A stretch of DNA of 64,000 nt from Natrinema pellirubrum DSM 15624 (lineage in GTDB: Archaea; Halobacteriota; Halobacteria; Halobacteriales; Natrialbaceae). Where the stretch lies: contig NC_019962.1 of NCBI RefSeq assembly GCF_000230735.2, forward strand, positions 62,001-126,000, given 5' to 3'. The notes below the pieces were generated by a model that saw nothing but the letters and a program-made list of their open reading frames with translations, ran no database searches and had not been told where the DNA came from. The translations under genes were made by a program, and so were the position numbers. This document shows, one piece after another, positions 1 to 8,623 of this stretch (position 1 is its first letter; the number at the start of each line of letters is the position of its first letter).

Positions 1-60
1 TTCGCCGGGTTGGTGATCGCGCTGATCTACGGGGACCTGCTGCTTGGGACTCTACTCTAG
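1..60 (+). CDS. C-terminal end of an unidentified membrane protein (partial)
   Basis: Frame 1 reads without a stop from the window edge to a TAG at 58-60. It ends in a hydrophobic tail (FAGLVIALIYGDLLLGTLL), which looks like a final membrane helix. Too little remains to name the family. Its 3' end overlaps the 3' end of the convergent small membrane gene on the other strand by nine bases. Confidence 0.55.
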   Translation, partial: FAGLVIALIYGDLLLGTLL

Positions 61-282
61 GGTCCGCTCGTAGAGCGGCACCAGCGCCGTCCAGAAGAGG
101 ACGAAGGCGACGCCGATCCCGATCAGAACGAGCCACGGGTCGCCCCGCCCGGTCGGCACGCCAGTCGAGAGCAGGACGAAGGTACCGGCAAACAGCAGAC
201 AGCAGACGAGGACGCTGCCGAGTTCGAGGACGGTGGCGACGGGGTGGGCGCGAAACTGGGCAACGATGCCGGCGAGGGCCAT
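52..282 (-). CDS. small two-helix membrane protein
   Basis: A 76-residue protein with two clear hydrophobic stretches, about residues 18-40 and 48-68. It has a short N-terminal cytoplasmic-type segment (MALAGIVAQFRAHP) and a charged tail (YERTLE). GC3 and composition match the surrounding genes, which supports a real gene. I do not recognise the family and no catalytic motif is visible. It is convergent with the partial membrane gene at the window edge. Confidence 0.7.
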   Translation of the reverse strand: MALAGIVAQFRAHPVATVLELGSVLVCCLLFAGTFVLLSTGVPTGRGDPWLVLIGIGVAFVLFWTALVPLYERTLE

Positions 283-366
283 ACGCCAGCGTCGCGTGCG
301 GACGGCAAAAACGTCACGGCAGCCATACCGTGGCAGCCGACGGGTCGTCCACCGACGGCACCGCCG

Positions 367-672
367 TCAGTCCACGACGTAGGACTGGTGGTCGCCCCGT
401 GTTTCGGTATCGACGAACTGGTGACGCGTTCCGTCTTCTAAATCGCCCGCGAACGAGGGGTCATCCGCGTCGGTGTCGTACTCCGCGTTCGCCCCACGAA
501 GGTCGTGGGCCGCAAGCAGCTCGCGGATCTCCGTCGGCATCGACTTCCCGTCCTCGAGGTCGACCATTAGGTGGTGGTCGGTGAAGCTCTTCGCGACGAA
601 CGCGTCGGCGACGGCCTCCTTCTCGCAGAGCCGCGCCGCCAGCTCCCGCAGGGTCTCTTCCCGATCGCTCAT
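367..672 (-). CDS. conserved-looking haloarchaeal hypothetical protein
   Basis: The reading frame stays open upstream, but the start at 672 (MSDREETLRELAARLC) is preferred. It begins the acidic haloarchaeal-type sequence, whereas the upstream extension is Arg/Pro rich and reads like untranslated sequence. The 101-residue product is soluble and acidic, with a helical N-terminal half and the segment HHLMVDLEDGKSMPTEIREL. No enzyme motif is visible. It is separated from the HIT gene by about 150 bases. Function unknown. Confidence 0.7.
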   Translation of the reverse strand: MSDREETLRELAARLCEKEAVADAFVAKSFTDHHLMVDLEDGKSMPTEIRELLAAHDLRGANAEYDTDADDPSFAGDLEDGTRHQFVDTETRGDHQSYVVD

Positions 673-828
673 TCGTTCCCGACCTCGGGGCGACGGTGCA
701 AAGCCCTCGGGACGAATATATTCGCCGGCGGCGGACGACCGAGGGACGAGCGCTTCGCTCACGGAACGTGGCCGGCACGCTCGAGCGGGTGGGCCGCTCG
801 AGCGACGGCGAGAACTGAGCCGCCGATC

Positions 829-1248
829 TCAGGCGCTGGACTCGATGTCGGCAGCGATGTCGTCGAGTTCGTCGTCGTCGAGATCCGGGCGGTCGCCCGC
901 GACGGCGTGGATCGGGCCGCCGCCGTCGCCCTCGAACCGGGGGACGATGTGACAGTGGACGTGGGGTACTTCCTGGCCGGCCTCCTCGCCGTTGTTGAAC
1001 GCGACGGTGGTCGCGTCGGCGTCGACCGCGTCCTCGACGACGGGGACCATGTGGTGGACGGTCTCGTAGAGGTCCGCGGCGACGTCGTCGGGGACGTCGT
1101 TCAGCCGCTCGTACTCGTCTTTCGGGATGACGAGCGTGTGGCCCGGCGCGAGCGGATTGGCGTCCAGGAAGGCGATCGTCGTCTCGTCCTCGTACACGAT
1201 CCGTGCGGGGATCTCCCCCTCCACGATCTGGCTGAAGATCGTACTCAT
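829..1248 (-). CDS. HIT family hydrolase
   Basis: A 139-residue histidine-triad protein. It starts at MSTIFSQIVEGEIPA, the usual HIT N-terminus, followed by the strand FLDANPLAPGHTLVIPK and the signature HVHCHIVPR (His-x-His-x-His) near residue 100. HIT proteins hydrolyse nucleoside phosphoramidates or dinucleotides, and the exact substrate cannot be read from sequence. The upstream extension of the frame is Arg rich and was rejected. The uracil-DNA glycosylase gene lies 32 bases upstream on the same strand, so the two may be co-transcribed, although co-function is not evident. Confidence 0.93.
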   Translation of the reverse strand: MSTIFSQIVEGEIPARIVYEDETTIAFLDANPLAPGHTLVIPKDEYERLNDVPDDVAADLYETVHHMVPVVEDAVDADATTVAFNNGEEAGQEVPHVHCHIVPRFEGDGGGPIHAVAGDRPDLDDDELDDIAADIESSA

Positions 1249-1280
1249 ACGCGGGTATGTGTCGTCTCGTCGTAAGAAGC

Positions 1281-1988
1281 TTACTCGCCGCCACCGCTGT
1301 CCCGGCCACGACACAGGTCGTCGAGCGTCTCGGCGATCGCCGCGAGATACTCGTCGGGCTCGTATCCCAGCCGGCCGATCCAGACGTCCTGATACGAGGG
1401 ATGGAGGATCGGTACGAGCCACACGCCGAGGCGGCCACACCATACCGGCTCGAGAACGCTGTCGAGAAACCCCTCGAGGTCACGGCTCTCGGCCGTCAGT
1501 ACCGTCTCCGTCGCGTGTTTGCCGGTCGCGAGGACGACCGTCGGATCGACCTCCTCGAGTTCGGTCAGCAGGTGGGGCCGGCAGTTCGCCCGTTCCTCGG
1601 GCGTCGGCTCGCGGTTGGTGGTGGGGTCGTCCGGATCGGCTGGAAAACACTTCACCGCGTTCGTGTAGTAGGCGTCGTCGCCGTAGCCGACTCGCTCGAG
1701 CATGCGCCGGATCCGGCGGCCGGAGTGACGCGAGGTGTAGGCCTTCCCGGTCCAGTTGCCGCCCCGCCAGCGGTCCGCCTCGGGGGTCCCGTAGCCGGGA
1801 GCCTCGCCGACGACCACGACGTCGGCCTCGAGCGGGCCGGTCCCCCACGAGATACACTCGCGGCTCTCGGCCAGTTTCGGACAGCGCGCACAGTCTGGCT
1901 CGAGGACGTTGCGCTCGGTCGGAACGGCGGGATCGTCGCCGGTCGCCGAACCGTCGTCGGCGTCGGTCTCGGAATCGGACGCGGGCAC
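1281..1988 (-). CDS. uracil-DNA glycosylase superfamily protein (4Fe-4S type)
   Basis: A 235-residue protein with a GTG start. After an acidic N-terminal tail of about 25 residues it has EPDCARCPKLAESR (Cys33 and Cys36) and VVVVGEAPGYGTPEAD, the GExPG motif I of family 4/5 uracil-DNA glycosylases. NAVKCFP and NCRPHL supply two more cysteines, and the C-terminal ILHPS motif is present. Four spaced cysteines fit the 4Fe-4S cluster of these families. The enzyme would excise uracil from deaminated DNA. The acidic N-terminal tail is a typical haloarchaeal extension. Choosing between family 4 and family 5 would need an alignment. Confidence 0.9.
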   Translation of the reverse strand: MPASDSETDADDGSATGDDPAVPTERNVLEPDCARCPKLAESRECISWGTGPLEADVVVVGEAPGYGTPEADRWRGGNWTGKAYTSRHSGRRIRRMLERVGYGDDAYYTNAVKCFPADPDDPTTNREPTPEERANCRPHLLTELEEVDPTVVLATGKHATETVLTAESRDLEGFLDSVLEPVWCGRLGVWLVPILHPSYQDVWIGRLGYEPDEYLAAIAETLDDLCRGRDSGGGE

Positions 1989-2127
1989 GGTCCGGACTAC
2001 GTTCCCAGCGGTTTAGCCGAGTCGGTTCTCGGTCGCGGCTGCCGGTCGAGTAGTCGTCGCCGACCGTGTGGATGCGTCGCACTCGAGGGGACAGGTTTAC
2101 GTTGGGTGGGTGGGTAGAGACGTGCTA

Positions 2128-2358
2128 ATGACATCCCTCGGCCCGGAACTGCTCGCGGAATCACTGCAACTGGTCCTGTATACCGTCGTCGCCGGCGTCC
2201 TGACGACCGGTGGCGTCCTCGTCGAGCAGGCGAGTCTCCAACACCTCGGTACCGGCGAGGCGATGATCGCCCTGTGGCTGGGCGCGCTCGGCGGCCTCAT
2301 GCTGTACGCCGGCGCGTACGGAGTCGGTTACCAGAAGGTTCTCTCGAAGTACGTCTGA
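2128..2358 (+). CDS. small membrane protein
   Basis: A 76-residue protein starting MTSLGPELLAESLQ, with two hydrophobic helices around residues 13-33 and 45-65 and a short charged tail (YQKVLSKYV). An in-frame upstream start at 2068 would add 20 residues (MDASHSRGQVYVGWVGRDVL) that do not look like protein, so the internal ATG is preferred. No family is recognised. It is convergent with the AT-rich gene at 2477-2716. Confidence 0.75.
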   Translation: MTSLGPELLAESLQLVLYTVVAGVLTTGGVLVEQASLQHLGTGEAMIALWLGALGGLMLYAGAYGVGYQKVLSKYV

Positions 2359-2435
2359 GCGGCCGCGACCGACCACGAGGCCTCGAGCGGCGAAAACGAT
2401 CTCCCTGGGATATTGAGACAGACCGATCGTGCATC

Positions 2436-2455
2436 CCTCCGTCTTTAGGCGGAGG
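2436..2455. terminator. hairpin between convergent genes
   Basis: CCTCCG and CGGAGG form a six-base-pair stem around an eight-base loop (TCTTTAGG). It lies between the ends of two convergent genes, so a bidirectional transcription terminator is the simplest reading. A hairpin of this kind is also seen at the right ends of archaeal IS200/IS605 elements, so a remnant of such an element is possible. No tnpA or tnpB coding sequence lies nearby. Confidence 0.4.
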
Positions 2456-2476
2456 TTGACCGGGAGGTCCAGCGTG

Positions 2477-2716
2477 TTATTTTTCGTAGGTTCGATAGTA
2501 CTGATACGAGAGATACGCAAACAGGCACACCATTCCGGCGAGACCGCCAGCAAAAGTTGTTACTGCGCCAGTATTTCCGGTCGTGTACTGGCTGAGACCG
2601 ACTGCTGAGAGACCGAACACGACAATTGCACCCCCTGCAATAAATGAGAGGAATAGTGTACCCGTTAATACCACTTTGTTAGTGAACGACAGTATCGGGT
2701 CGGAAGTTTGACTCAT
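2477..2716 (-). CDS. AT-rich small two-helix membrane protein
   Basis: A 79-residue protein (MSQTSDPILSFTNKVVLTG...) with hydrophobic segments at about residues 14-38 and 50-70 and a basic/aromatic tail ending YQYYRTYEK. Codon use and GC are clearly lower than in the neighbouring core genes, and the low GC continues upstream to about 2880. This suggests recent acquisition. No family is recognised. An AT-rich promoter region (CCTTAATAAGTTC) lies directly upstream of the start. Confidence 0.7.
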   Translation of the reverse strand: MSQTSDPILSFTNKVVLTGTLFLSFIAGGAIVVFGLSAVGLSQYTTGNTGAVTTFAGGLAGMVCLFAYLSYQYYRTYEK

Positions 2717-2837
2717 ACTTGACCCAGTGACTATACCTTAATAAGTTCTTCTTGGTTTCTGAATTTTAAGCTCGCTTAGCTATTTCGAAGTTTGACCATA
2801 GAGTAGCTATTCCGATCATGTCGCTGAAAACATTCCG

Positions 2838-2939
2838 CATTTATATGTCGTGGAAAACCTAGTTTGGCCGAACGATCGTCAAACCCTGCCGACTCGGCGG
2901 ACCGAACGCCATTTAGTTTCGGAGTGAGATGGAATCTTT
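2838..2939 (+). promoter_or_regulatory. candidate ileS promoter region
   Basis: An AT-rich stretch with ATTTATATG near 2838 and ATTTAGTTT near 2910, the latter about 25-30 bases before the ileS ATG. This spacing fits a leaderless haloarchaeal transcript starting at or near the start codon. No Shine-Dalgarno sequence precedes the ATG. This is read from motif position only. Confidence 0.4.
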
Positions 2940-5900
2940 ATGAGCAGGTTCGACGAGGTCGACGACCAGTACGACCCACACGAACTCGAGCAGCGGGTCT
3001 TCGAGTACTGGGACGACGTCGACGCCTACGAGCAGACGGTCGAGCATCGGTCGGACGGTGAGTCCTTCTTCTTCGTCGATGGCCCGCCGTACACGTCGGG
3101 CTCGGCCCACATGGGGACGACATGGAACAAGTCGCTGAAGGACGTCTACCTTCGTTTCTTCCGGATGCAGGGGTACGACGTCACCGACCGCCCGGGCTAT
3201 GACATGCACGGGCTCCCGATCGAGACCCGCGTCGAGGAGCGGCTGGGTTTCGAGAACAAGAAGGACATCGAGGAGTTCGGCGAGGAGAACTTCATCCAGG
3301 AGTGTAAGGACTACGCCGACGAGCAACTCGAGGGCCTGCAGGCGGACTTCCAGGACTTCGGTGTCTGGATGGACTGGGACGACCCCTACCGAACCGTCGA
3401 ACCGGAGTACATGGAGGCCGCCTGGTGGGGCTTTTCGAACGCCGCCGACCGCGGGCTCGTCGAGAAGGGCCACCGCTCGATCTCGCAGTGTCCCCGGTGT
3501 GAGACCGCGATCGCGAACAACGAGGTCGAGTACGAGGACGTCGAGGACCCCTCGATCTACGTCAAGTTCGACCTCGAGGATCGCGAGGTCGACGGCGAGG
3601 AGGCCTCGGACGGAGCGAACGGGGACGAAGGACCCGTGAGCAGCGACGGAAAACTCGTCATCTGGACGACAACGCCGTGGACCATCCCCGCCAACACCTT
3701 CGTCGCGGTCGACGAGGACGGCGACTACGTCGGCGTCCGCGCCGAGAAAGACGGCGAGGAGGAACTGCTGTACGTCGCCGAGCCGAAGTTCGAGGACGTG
3801 CTGAAAGCGGGCCGCTACGATGACTACGAGGTCGTCGAAGAACACACCGGCGAGGACCTGCTGGGCTGGTCGTACGACCACCCGATGGCCGACCGCGTTC
3901 CGGACCACCCCGACCACGAGGGGGCCTGTCAGGTCTACGCCGCCGACTACGTCGACACGCACGGCGACGGGACCGGACTGGTCCACTCCGCGCCCGGCCA
4001 CGGTGAAGAGGACTTCGAGCGCGGTCGCGAACTGGACTTCCCGATCTTCTGTCCCGTCGGCAGCGACGGCGTCTACACCGAACAGGGTGGCGACTACGAG
4101 GGGCAGTTCGTCCGCGACGCCAACGAGGACATCATCGCCGACCTCGAGGCCGACGGCGACCTGCTCGCGTCGGAGACGATCTCCCACAGCTACGGTCACT
4201 GCTGGCGCTGTGATACGGGCATCGTCCAGATCGTCACCGACCAGTGGTTCATCACGATCACCGACGTGAAAGACGAACTCCTCGACAACATCGAGGACAG
4301 CGAGTGGCACCCCGAGTGGGCCCGCGACAACCGCTTCCGGGACTTCGTCGAGGAAGCACCGGACTGGAACGTCTCCCGCCAGCGCTACTGGGGCATCCCG
4401 CTGCCCGTCTGGACCCCCGAGGACCGCGACGACGACGAGGACCGAATCGTCATCAGCGACCGCGAGGAACTCGCCGAGCGGGTCGATCAGGAGATCGATT
4501 CCCAAACCGTGGACCTCCACAAGGACACCGTCGACGAGTTGACCATCACCGAGGACGGCACCACCTACACCCGCGTCCCCGACGTCTTCGACGTCTGGCT
4601 CGACTCCTCGGTCGCCTCGTGGGGCACTCTGAACTACCCCGAGGACGACAGCCGGTTCGACGAACTCTGGCCCGCCGACTTCATCCTCGAGGCCCACGAC
4701 CAGACCCGAGGGTGGTTCTGGTCCCAGCTTGGGATGGGCACCGCCGCGCTCGGCGAGAGTCCCTATCAGGAGGTGCTGATGCACGGCCACGCGCTGATGC
4801 CCGACGGCCGCGCGATGAGCAAGTCCAAGGACATCCTGATCGACCCCCACGAGGCGATCGATCGCCACGGCCGGGACGTGATGCGGCTGTTCCTGCTGTC
4901 GAACAACCCACAGGGCGAGGACATGCGCTTCGACTGGGACGGGATGCAGACGATGGAGAACCACCTCCGGACGCTGTGGAACGTCTTCCGGTTCCCGCTG
5001 CCGTACATGCGGTTAGACGAGTTCGACCCGACCGAAACGACCCTCGAGTCGGTCGACGATCACCTCGAGCCCCTCGACGAGTGGGTCCTTGCTCGACTGC
5101 AGTCCACGAAGGCCGAGATGACCGCGGCCTTCGAGGAGTTCCGCCAGGACAAGGCGATCGACGCCCTCCTCGAGTTCGTCGTCGAGGACGTCTCGCGGTT
5201 CTATGTGCAGGCGGTCCGCGAGCGCATGTGGGACGAGGCCGACAGCGATTCGAAGCGGGCCGCCTACGCGACGCTCTACCGCGTGCTGCGGGAGACGGTC
5301 GCGCTGCTTGCCCCCTACGCGCCGTTCATCAGCGAGGAGATCTACGGGACGCTGACCGGCGACAACGGCCACCCGACCGTCCACATGGAGGACTGGCCCG
5401 CCGTCGAGGAGTACTGGGCCGACGACCAGCTCGAGACCGACGTCGCGCTCCTCCGCGCGATCGAGGAGGCCGGCGCGAACGCCCGCCAGCAGGCCGGCCG
5501 GAAGCTGCGCTGGCCCGTTCCACGGGTCGTCGTCGCCGCCGACGACGACCGGGTCGTCGAGGCCGTCGAACGCCACCCCGGCCTGCTCGAGGAGCGACTC
5601 AACGCCCGCGATATCGAACTCGTCTCGCCCGACGAACGCTGGGGCGAACTCGCCTACAGCGCCGAGGCCGACATGAGCGAACTCGGGCCCGCCTTCGGCG
5701 ACCGCGCCGGGCAGGTCATGAACGCGCTCAACGAGGCCCGCATCGACGAGCCGAGCCTCGAGGCGATCGAAGACGCCGTGTCCGATGTCCTCGAGGACGA
5801 CGAGGGGATCACCGACGAGATGGTTTCCTTCGTCACCCAGACCCCCGACGGCGTCGCCGGCACCGCCTTCGGCCTCGACGGCGACGACCGCGGCGTCGTC

Positions 5901-6206
5901 TACGTCGACGCCTCGCTGACCGACGACATCGAGAGCGAGGGCTACGCCCGCGAGGTCATCCGCCGGGTCCAGGAGATGCGTAAGGACCTCGACCTCGACG
6001 TCGAGGAACGGATCGCGCTGGATCTCACGATCGAGGACGACCGCGTGGCCGATCTCGTCGCCGAGCGCACGGACCTCATCAGCGAGGAAGTCCGTGCCGA
6101 CGAGCGCCGCGAGGTCGAGGACGGCCACCGCAAGGAGTGGGAGGTCGAAGGTGTGACGGTGGAAATCGCGCTCGAGCCGCTGGCGGCCGCTGAGGCGTCG
6201 GACTGA
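2940..6206 (+). CDS. ileS: isoleucyl-tRNA synthetase
   Basis: A 1088-residue class I aminoacyl-tRNA synthetase that charges tRNA-Ile in the cytoplasm. The N-terminus FDEVDDQYDPHELEQRVFEYW leads to the HIGH-type signature SAHMGTTWNKSLKD near residue 57. The GxGxVHSAPGHGEEDF editing-domain motif follows (TGLVHSAPGHGEEDF), then WDVSRQRYWG-like WNVSRQRYWGIPLP, and the KMSKS loop AMSKSKDILIDP near residue 624. The anticodon-binding domain follows and the tail is acidic. Length and motif order match archaeal IleRS. A short low-complexity acidic insert (EEASDGANGDEG) near residue 220 is a haloarchaeal embellishment. The gene is monocistronic. Confidence 0.98.
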   Translation: MSRFDEVDDQYDPHELEQRVFEYWDDVDAYEQTVEHRSDGESFFFVDGPPYTSGSAHMGTTWNKSLKDVYLRFFRMQGYDVTDRPGYDMHGLPIETRVEERLGFENKKDIEEFGEENFIQECKDYADEQLEGLQADFQDFGVWMDWDDPYRTVEPEYMEAAWWGFSNAADRGLVEKGHRSISQCPRCETAIANNEVEYEDVEDPSIYVKFDLEDREVDGEEASDGANGDEGPVSSDGKLVIWTTTPWTIPANTFVAVDEDGDYVGVRAEKDGEEELLYVAEPKFEDVLKAGRYDDYEVVEEHTGEDLLGWSYDHPMADRVPDHPDHEGACQVYAADYVDTHGDGTGLVHSAPGHGEEDFERGRELDFPIFCPVGSDGVYTEQGGDYEGQFVRDANEDIIADLEADGDLLASETISHSYGHCWRCDTGIVQIVTDQWFITITDVKDELLDNIEDSEWHPEWARDNRFRDFVEEAPDWNVSRQRYWGIPLPVWTPEDRDDDEDRIVISDREELAERVDQEIDSQTVDLHKDTVDELTITEDGTTYTRVPDVFDVWLDSSVASWGTLNYPEDDSRFDELWPADFILEAHDQTRGWFWSQLGMGTAALGESPYQEVLMHGHALMPDGRAMSKSKDILIDPHEAIDRHGRDVMRLFLLSNNPQGEDMRFDWDGMQTMENHLRTLWNVFRFPLPYMRLDEFDPTETTLESVDDHLEPLDEWVLARLQSTKAEMTAAFEEFRQDKAIDALLEFVVEDVSRFYVQAVRERMWDEADSDSKRAAYATLYRVLRETVALLAPYAPFISEEIYGTLTGDNGHPTVHMEDWPAVEEYWADDQLETDVALLRAIEEAGANARQQAGRKLRWPVPRVVVAADDDRVVEAVERHPGLLEERLNARDIELVSPDERWGELAYSAEADMSELGPAFGDRAGQVMNALNEARIDEPSLEAIEDAVSDVLEDDEGITDEMVSFVTQTPDGVAGTAFGLDGDDRGVVYVDASLTDDIESEGYAREVIRRVQEMRKDLDLDVEERIALDLTIEDDRVADLVAERTDLISEEVRADERREVEDGHRKEWEVEGVTVEIALEPLAAAEASD

Positions 6207-6430
6207 TAGCGTCCGTTTCCGGAACGGGAGACGAAGTCGACCGTTCCGGTCTTTTTGGTCCAGATTTTTACGCGAGTGGTGAGGGAGGAAAGCGAGGGCG
6301 AACAGAGTGAGTCCTCGGACAGCGAGCGGTGACCAACGGGAACCGTGAGCAGCGACCGAACCCGACGCGTAAAAAGGTGGATGCCGAAGTCGCGCTCGAG
6401 CCGCTGGCGGCCGCTGAGGCGTCGGACTGA
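6166..6430. repeat. direct duplication of the ileS 3' end
   Basis: The last 41 bases of ileS, including the stop codon (6166-6206, ending GCGTCGGACTGA), recur exactly at 6390-6430, 224 bases downstream. The similarity continues past the stop: CGGGAGACGAAGTCGACCG follows the first copy and CGGGAGGCGAAGCCGACCG the second. It also extends a few codons upstream in weaker form. This looks like a partial tandem duplication of the ileS 3' end and its terminator region. Confidence 0.85.
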
Positions 6431-6559
6431 GACCGGGAGGCGAAGCCGACCGGTCTGCGTTTTGGAATCGCGAGAAACTCGCGATGGCCGCTCTTTCGTC
6501 GCCGAGTGACACTACGGCTGCCATAAAAGTCTTGTCCGCTGATTCACCAGAGAGGGATA
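6207..6559. other. 353-base intergenic region with inverted repeat
   Basis: No convincing gene is present. TTTTTACGCG at 6265-6274 and its exact complement CGCGTAAAAA at 6366-6375 bound a 111-base segment rich in GAGTG/GCGAG words. Such segments recur in haloarchaeal intergenic DNA. The right arm lies just before the duplicated ileS end. The segment may be a small non-autonomous element or a terminator complex. The T-tract CTTTTT at 6251-6256 could end the ileS transcript. Confidence 0.5.
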
Positions 6560-8608
6560 GTGACCTCCCGGTTCGTGACCCTCGCGTTCGTCGTCTTGCT
6601 CGCCTGTAGCCTCCCGGCCGGCATCGCCGCCGGGACACCGACCGATCGAGCGCCCGCGAGCGCCGATCTCGAGACTCCGTCCGTCGGCGCGGCAGCGACT
6701 GGGAGTTCGTCGGACGTCCTCCATCGAACGACGACGCTCCGCCATCGGCCGACCGACACCGACGTCTTCGAGACGGAAACGACGTTTCGGGTGCCCGACT
6801 CGGTGACTGAACTCGAGATCGAACTCGAGCAAGGTGCGACCGTCGAGTCGACGACGGGGTTCGAGCGGACCGGCGAGCGGACCCTCGAGTGGACGGGGGA
6901 CACTGACGAGCCGACGGTCCGGTATACGATGCCGGCCGATCGAACGGGTTCGCAGGGTGCCGGCGCGACCGGCGAGGGGTATTCCTTCGTCGACACCGGT
7001 GAGTGGGCGGTCGTCCCGGTTCCGGACGTGGCGATCTCGCTGCGCCGGACGGATCCGGTCGGCATCGAGGAGACGGTCCGCGTCGACGGCCCCGGGGCGA
7101 CCGGCGGCGATATCGCCTTCTTCGGCGCGGTGACCGAACGCGAACGGACCGTCGACGGGGAGCGGTTCCGGCTGGCGGTCCCCGAGGCCGCGACGCTCGA
7201 GGAGTCGCCCGACGCGATCCTCTCGGCGCTGGCCGACGCGAGCGGCCGGCTCGAGGTCGGGGCACGATCCGACGAGGTGTTCGTCGTCGCGGTCCCCGCC
7301 ACTGTCGACTGGGGACCGCGGGGTATCCAGTACGGCGAGTCCGACGCCTGGGTCGTCGCGGACGAACCCCTCGACAGTCCGAACCCGGCCTGGCTCCACG
7401 AGTACGTCCACGTCCGCCAACGCTTTGCCAACACCGCCGATGGGACGACGACCGAGACGGAGTGGTTCGTCGAGGGACAGGCTGACTACCACGCGGGACT
7501 GCTGGCTCTCGAGGCCGGTTATACCGATTTCGAGGAATTCAGCCGACTGCTCGAGCGCGGGACGGAGTCGCCCTACGCCGACGGCGCGCTCGCCGACCCC
7601 GGGACGTGGGAGCATGACCGGACCGATTACGTCAAAGGCGCGCTCGTGGCCGGTGAGATCGACCGCCAGTTACGCGTTGCGACCGACGGTGATCGAACGC
7701 TGGCGGACGTCGTTCGGGACCTGAACGCCGACGACGATGCGGCGACCGAGGCAGCCCTCCTGGGCTCGATCGAGACCTACGGCGGGACGGCCGTCCGGAC
7801 CGACGCCGAGCGCTACACTCGCACGGACGCGACGCCCGCCGTGTGGAGTCGAACGGACCACCGGGCCGCGTTCGACCAGTCGGTCGCGAGCTTCGAGTAC
7901 GGGTTCGGGACGGGTCCGATCGAGGTCGCCGGCGAGGAGTGGCCGCGGTGGTCGGCGTCCGAGGCGGGCGTCGACGCCGGCACTGACGAGGTGATCGTCG
8001 TGCCCGCCGGCGAGTCCGTGACGGTCCCGGCGGCGGTCGACAACGCCGGCGACCGCGAGGGGACGTACGACCTGACGCTGGGGGCCGACGGCCGGACCGT
8101 CGCTCATCGGCAGGGGACGCTCGCGCCCGGCGGGGAGCGCTCCCACCGGCTCTCGTGGACGCCCGCAGAACCCGGGACGTACGTCCTGCGGATCGGCTCG
8201 GAGCGACTGACCGCCGTCGTCCGCTCGTCGCCGAGCGTGACCGTCACCGACCTCCGGCTCGAGCCCGAGGCGGTCGATCCCGGCGAGCCGGTGACGGCGA
8301 CCGCAACCGTCGAGGCCGCCGGTGACGGGCCCGGGGCTGCCGTCCTCGCGTTCCGGACCGTCGACGGCGTCGCCGCCAAGCGACCGGTAGCGGTTCGTCC
8401 CGACGGGACGGCGACGGTCGAAGCCGAACTCCGGTTCGACGAGGCGAGTCAGTACGAGGTCGGCGTCGGCGAGCGAACGGCGACGATCAGCGTCGGCGAG
8501 ACGGGGCCGGCCGCGGCGATCGACGACGTACCCGGCTTCGGGGTTTTGGCGACGCTCGGCGCGTTCCTTCTGCTGGTCGTGACCGGTCTGGCGGCTCGGC
8601 GACGATAA
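6560..8608 (+). CDS. secreted gluzincin-like protein with PGF-CTERM anchor
   Basis: A 682-residue surface protein with a GTG start. Residues 1-25 are a Sec signal peptide (FVTLAFVVLLACSLPAGIAAG). The central part contains WLHEYVHVRQRF, an HExxH zinc motif near residue 280, followed about 25 residues later by TEWFVEGQADYHAG, whose Glu fits the third ligand of gluzincin metallopeptidases. The C-terminal third has two Ig-like/CARDB-type domains (residues ~470-640). It ends in PGFGVLATLGAFLLLVV plus ARRR, the PGF-CTERM signal processed by archaeosortase ArtA. Expected location is the cell surface. Proteolytic activity is inferred, not shown. Confidence 0.85.
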   Translation: MTSRFVTLAFVVLLACSLPAGIAAGTPTDRAPASADLETPSVGAAATGSSSDVLHRTTTLRHRPTDTDVFETETTFRVPDSVTELEIELEQGATVESTTGFERTGERTLEWTGDTDEPTVRYTMPADRTGSQGAGATGEGYSFVDTGEWAVVPVPDVAISLRRTDPVGIEETVRVDGPGATGGDIAFFGAVTERERTVDGERFRLAVPEAATLEESPDAILSALADASGRLEVGARSDEVFVVAVPATVDWGPRGIQYGESDAWVVADEPLDSPNPAWLHEYVHVRQRFANTADGTTTETEWFVEGQADYHAGLLALEAGYTDFEEFSRLLERGTESPYADGALADPGTWEHDRTDYVKGALVAGEIDRQLRVATDGDRTLADVVRDLNADDDAATEAALLGSIETYGGTAVRTDAERYTRTDATPAVWSRTDHRAAFDQSVASFEYGFGTGPIEVAGEEWPRWSASEAGVDAGTDEVIVVPAGESVTVPAAVDNAGDREGTYDLTLGADGRTVAHRQGTLAPGGERSHRLSWTPAEPGTYVLRIGSERLTAVVRSSPSVTVTDLRLEPEAVDPGEPVTATATVEAAGDGPGAAVLAFRTVDGVAAKRPVAVRPDGTATVEAELRFDEASQYEVGVGERTATISVGETGPAAAIDDVPGFGVLATLGAFLLLVVTGLAARRR

Positions 8609-8623
8609 TTCCCGTGCCGGCAC

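Noticed and set aside
461-1483. Large Arg-rich minus-strand frame over the HIT gene
   Set aside because: The composition is dominated by Arg and Pro and is typical of out-of-frame GC-rich reading. The HIT frame has normal haloarchaeal composition and motifs.
2913-4964. Long reading frame on the minus strand opposite ileS, about 680 codons
   Set aside because: It lies fully within a confident synthetase gene, shows no family motif, and long antisense frames are expected in GC-rich coding DNA.
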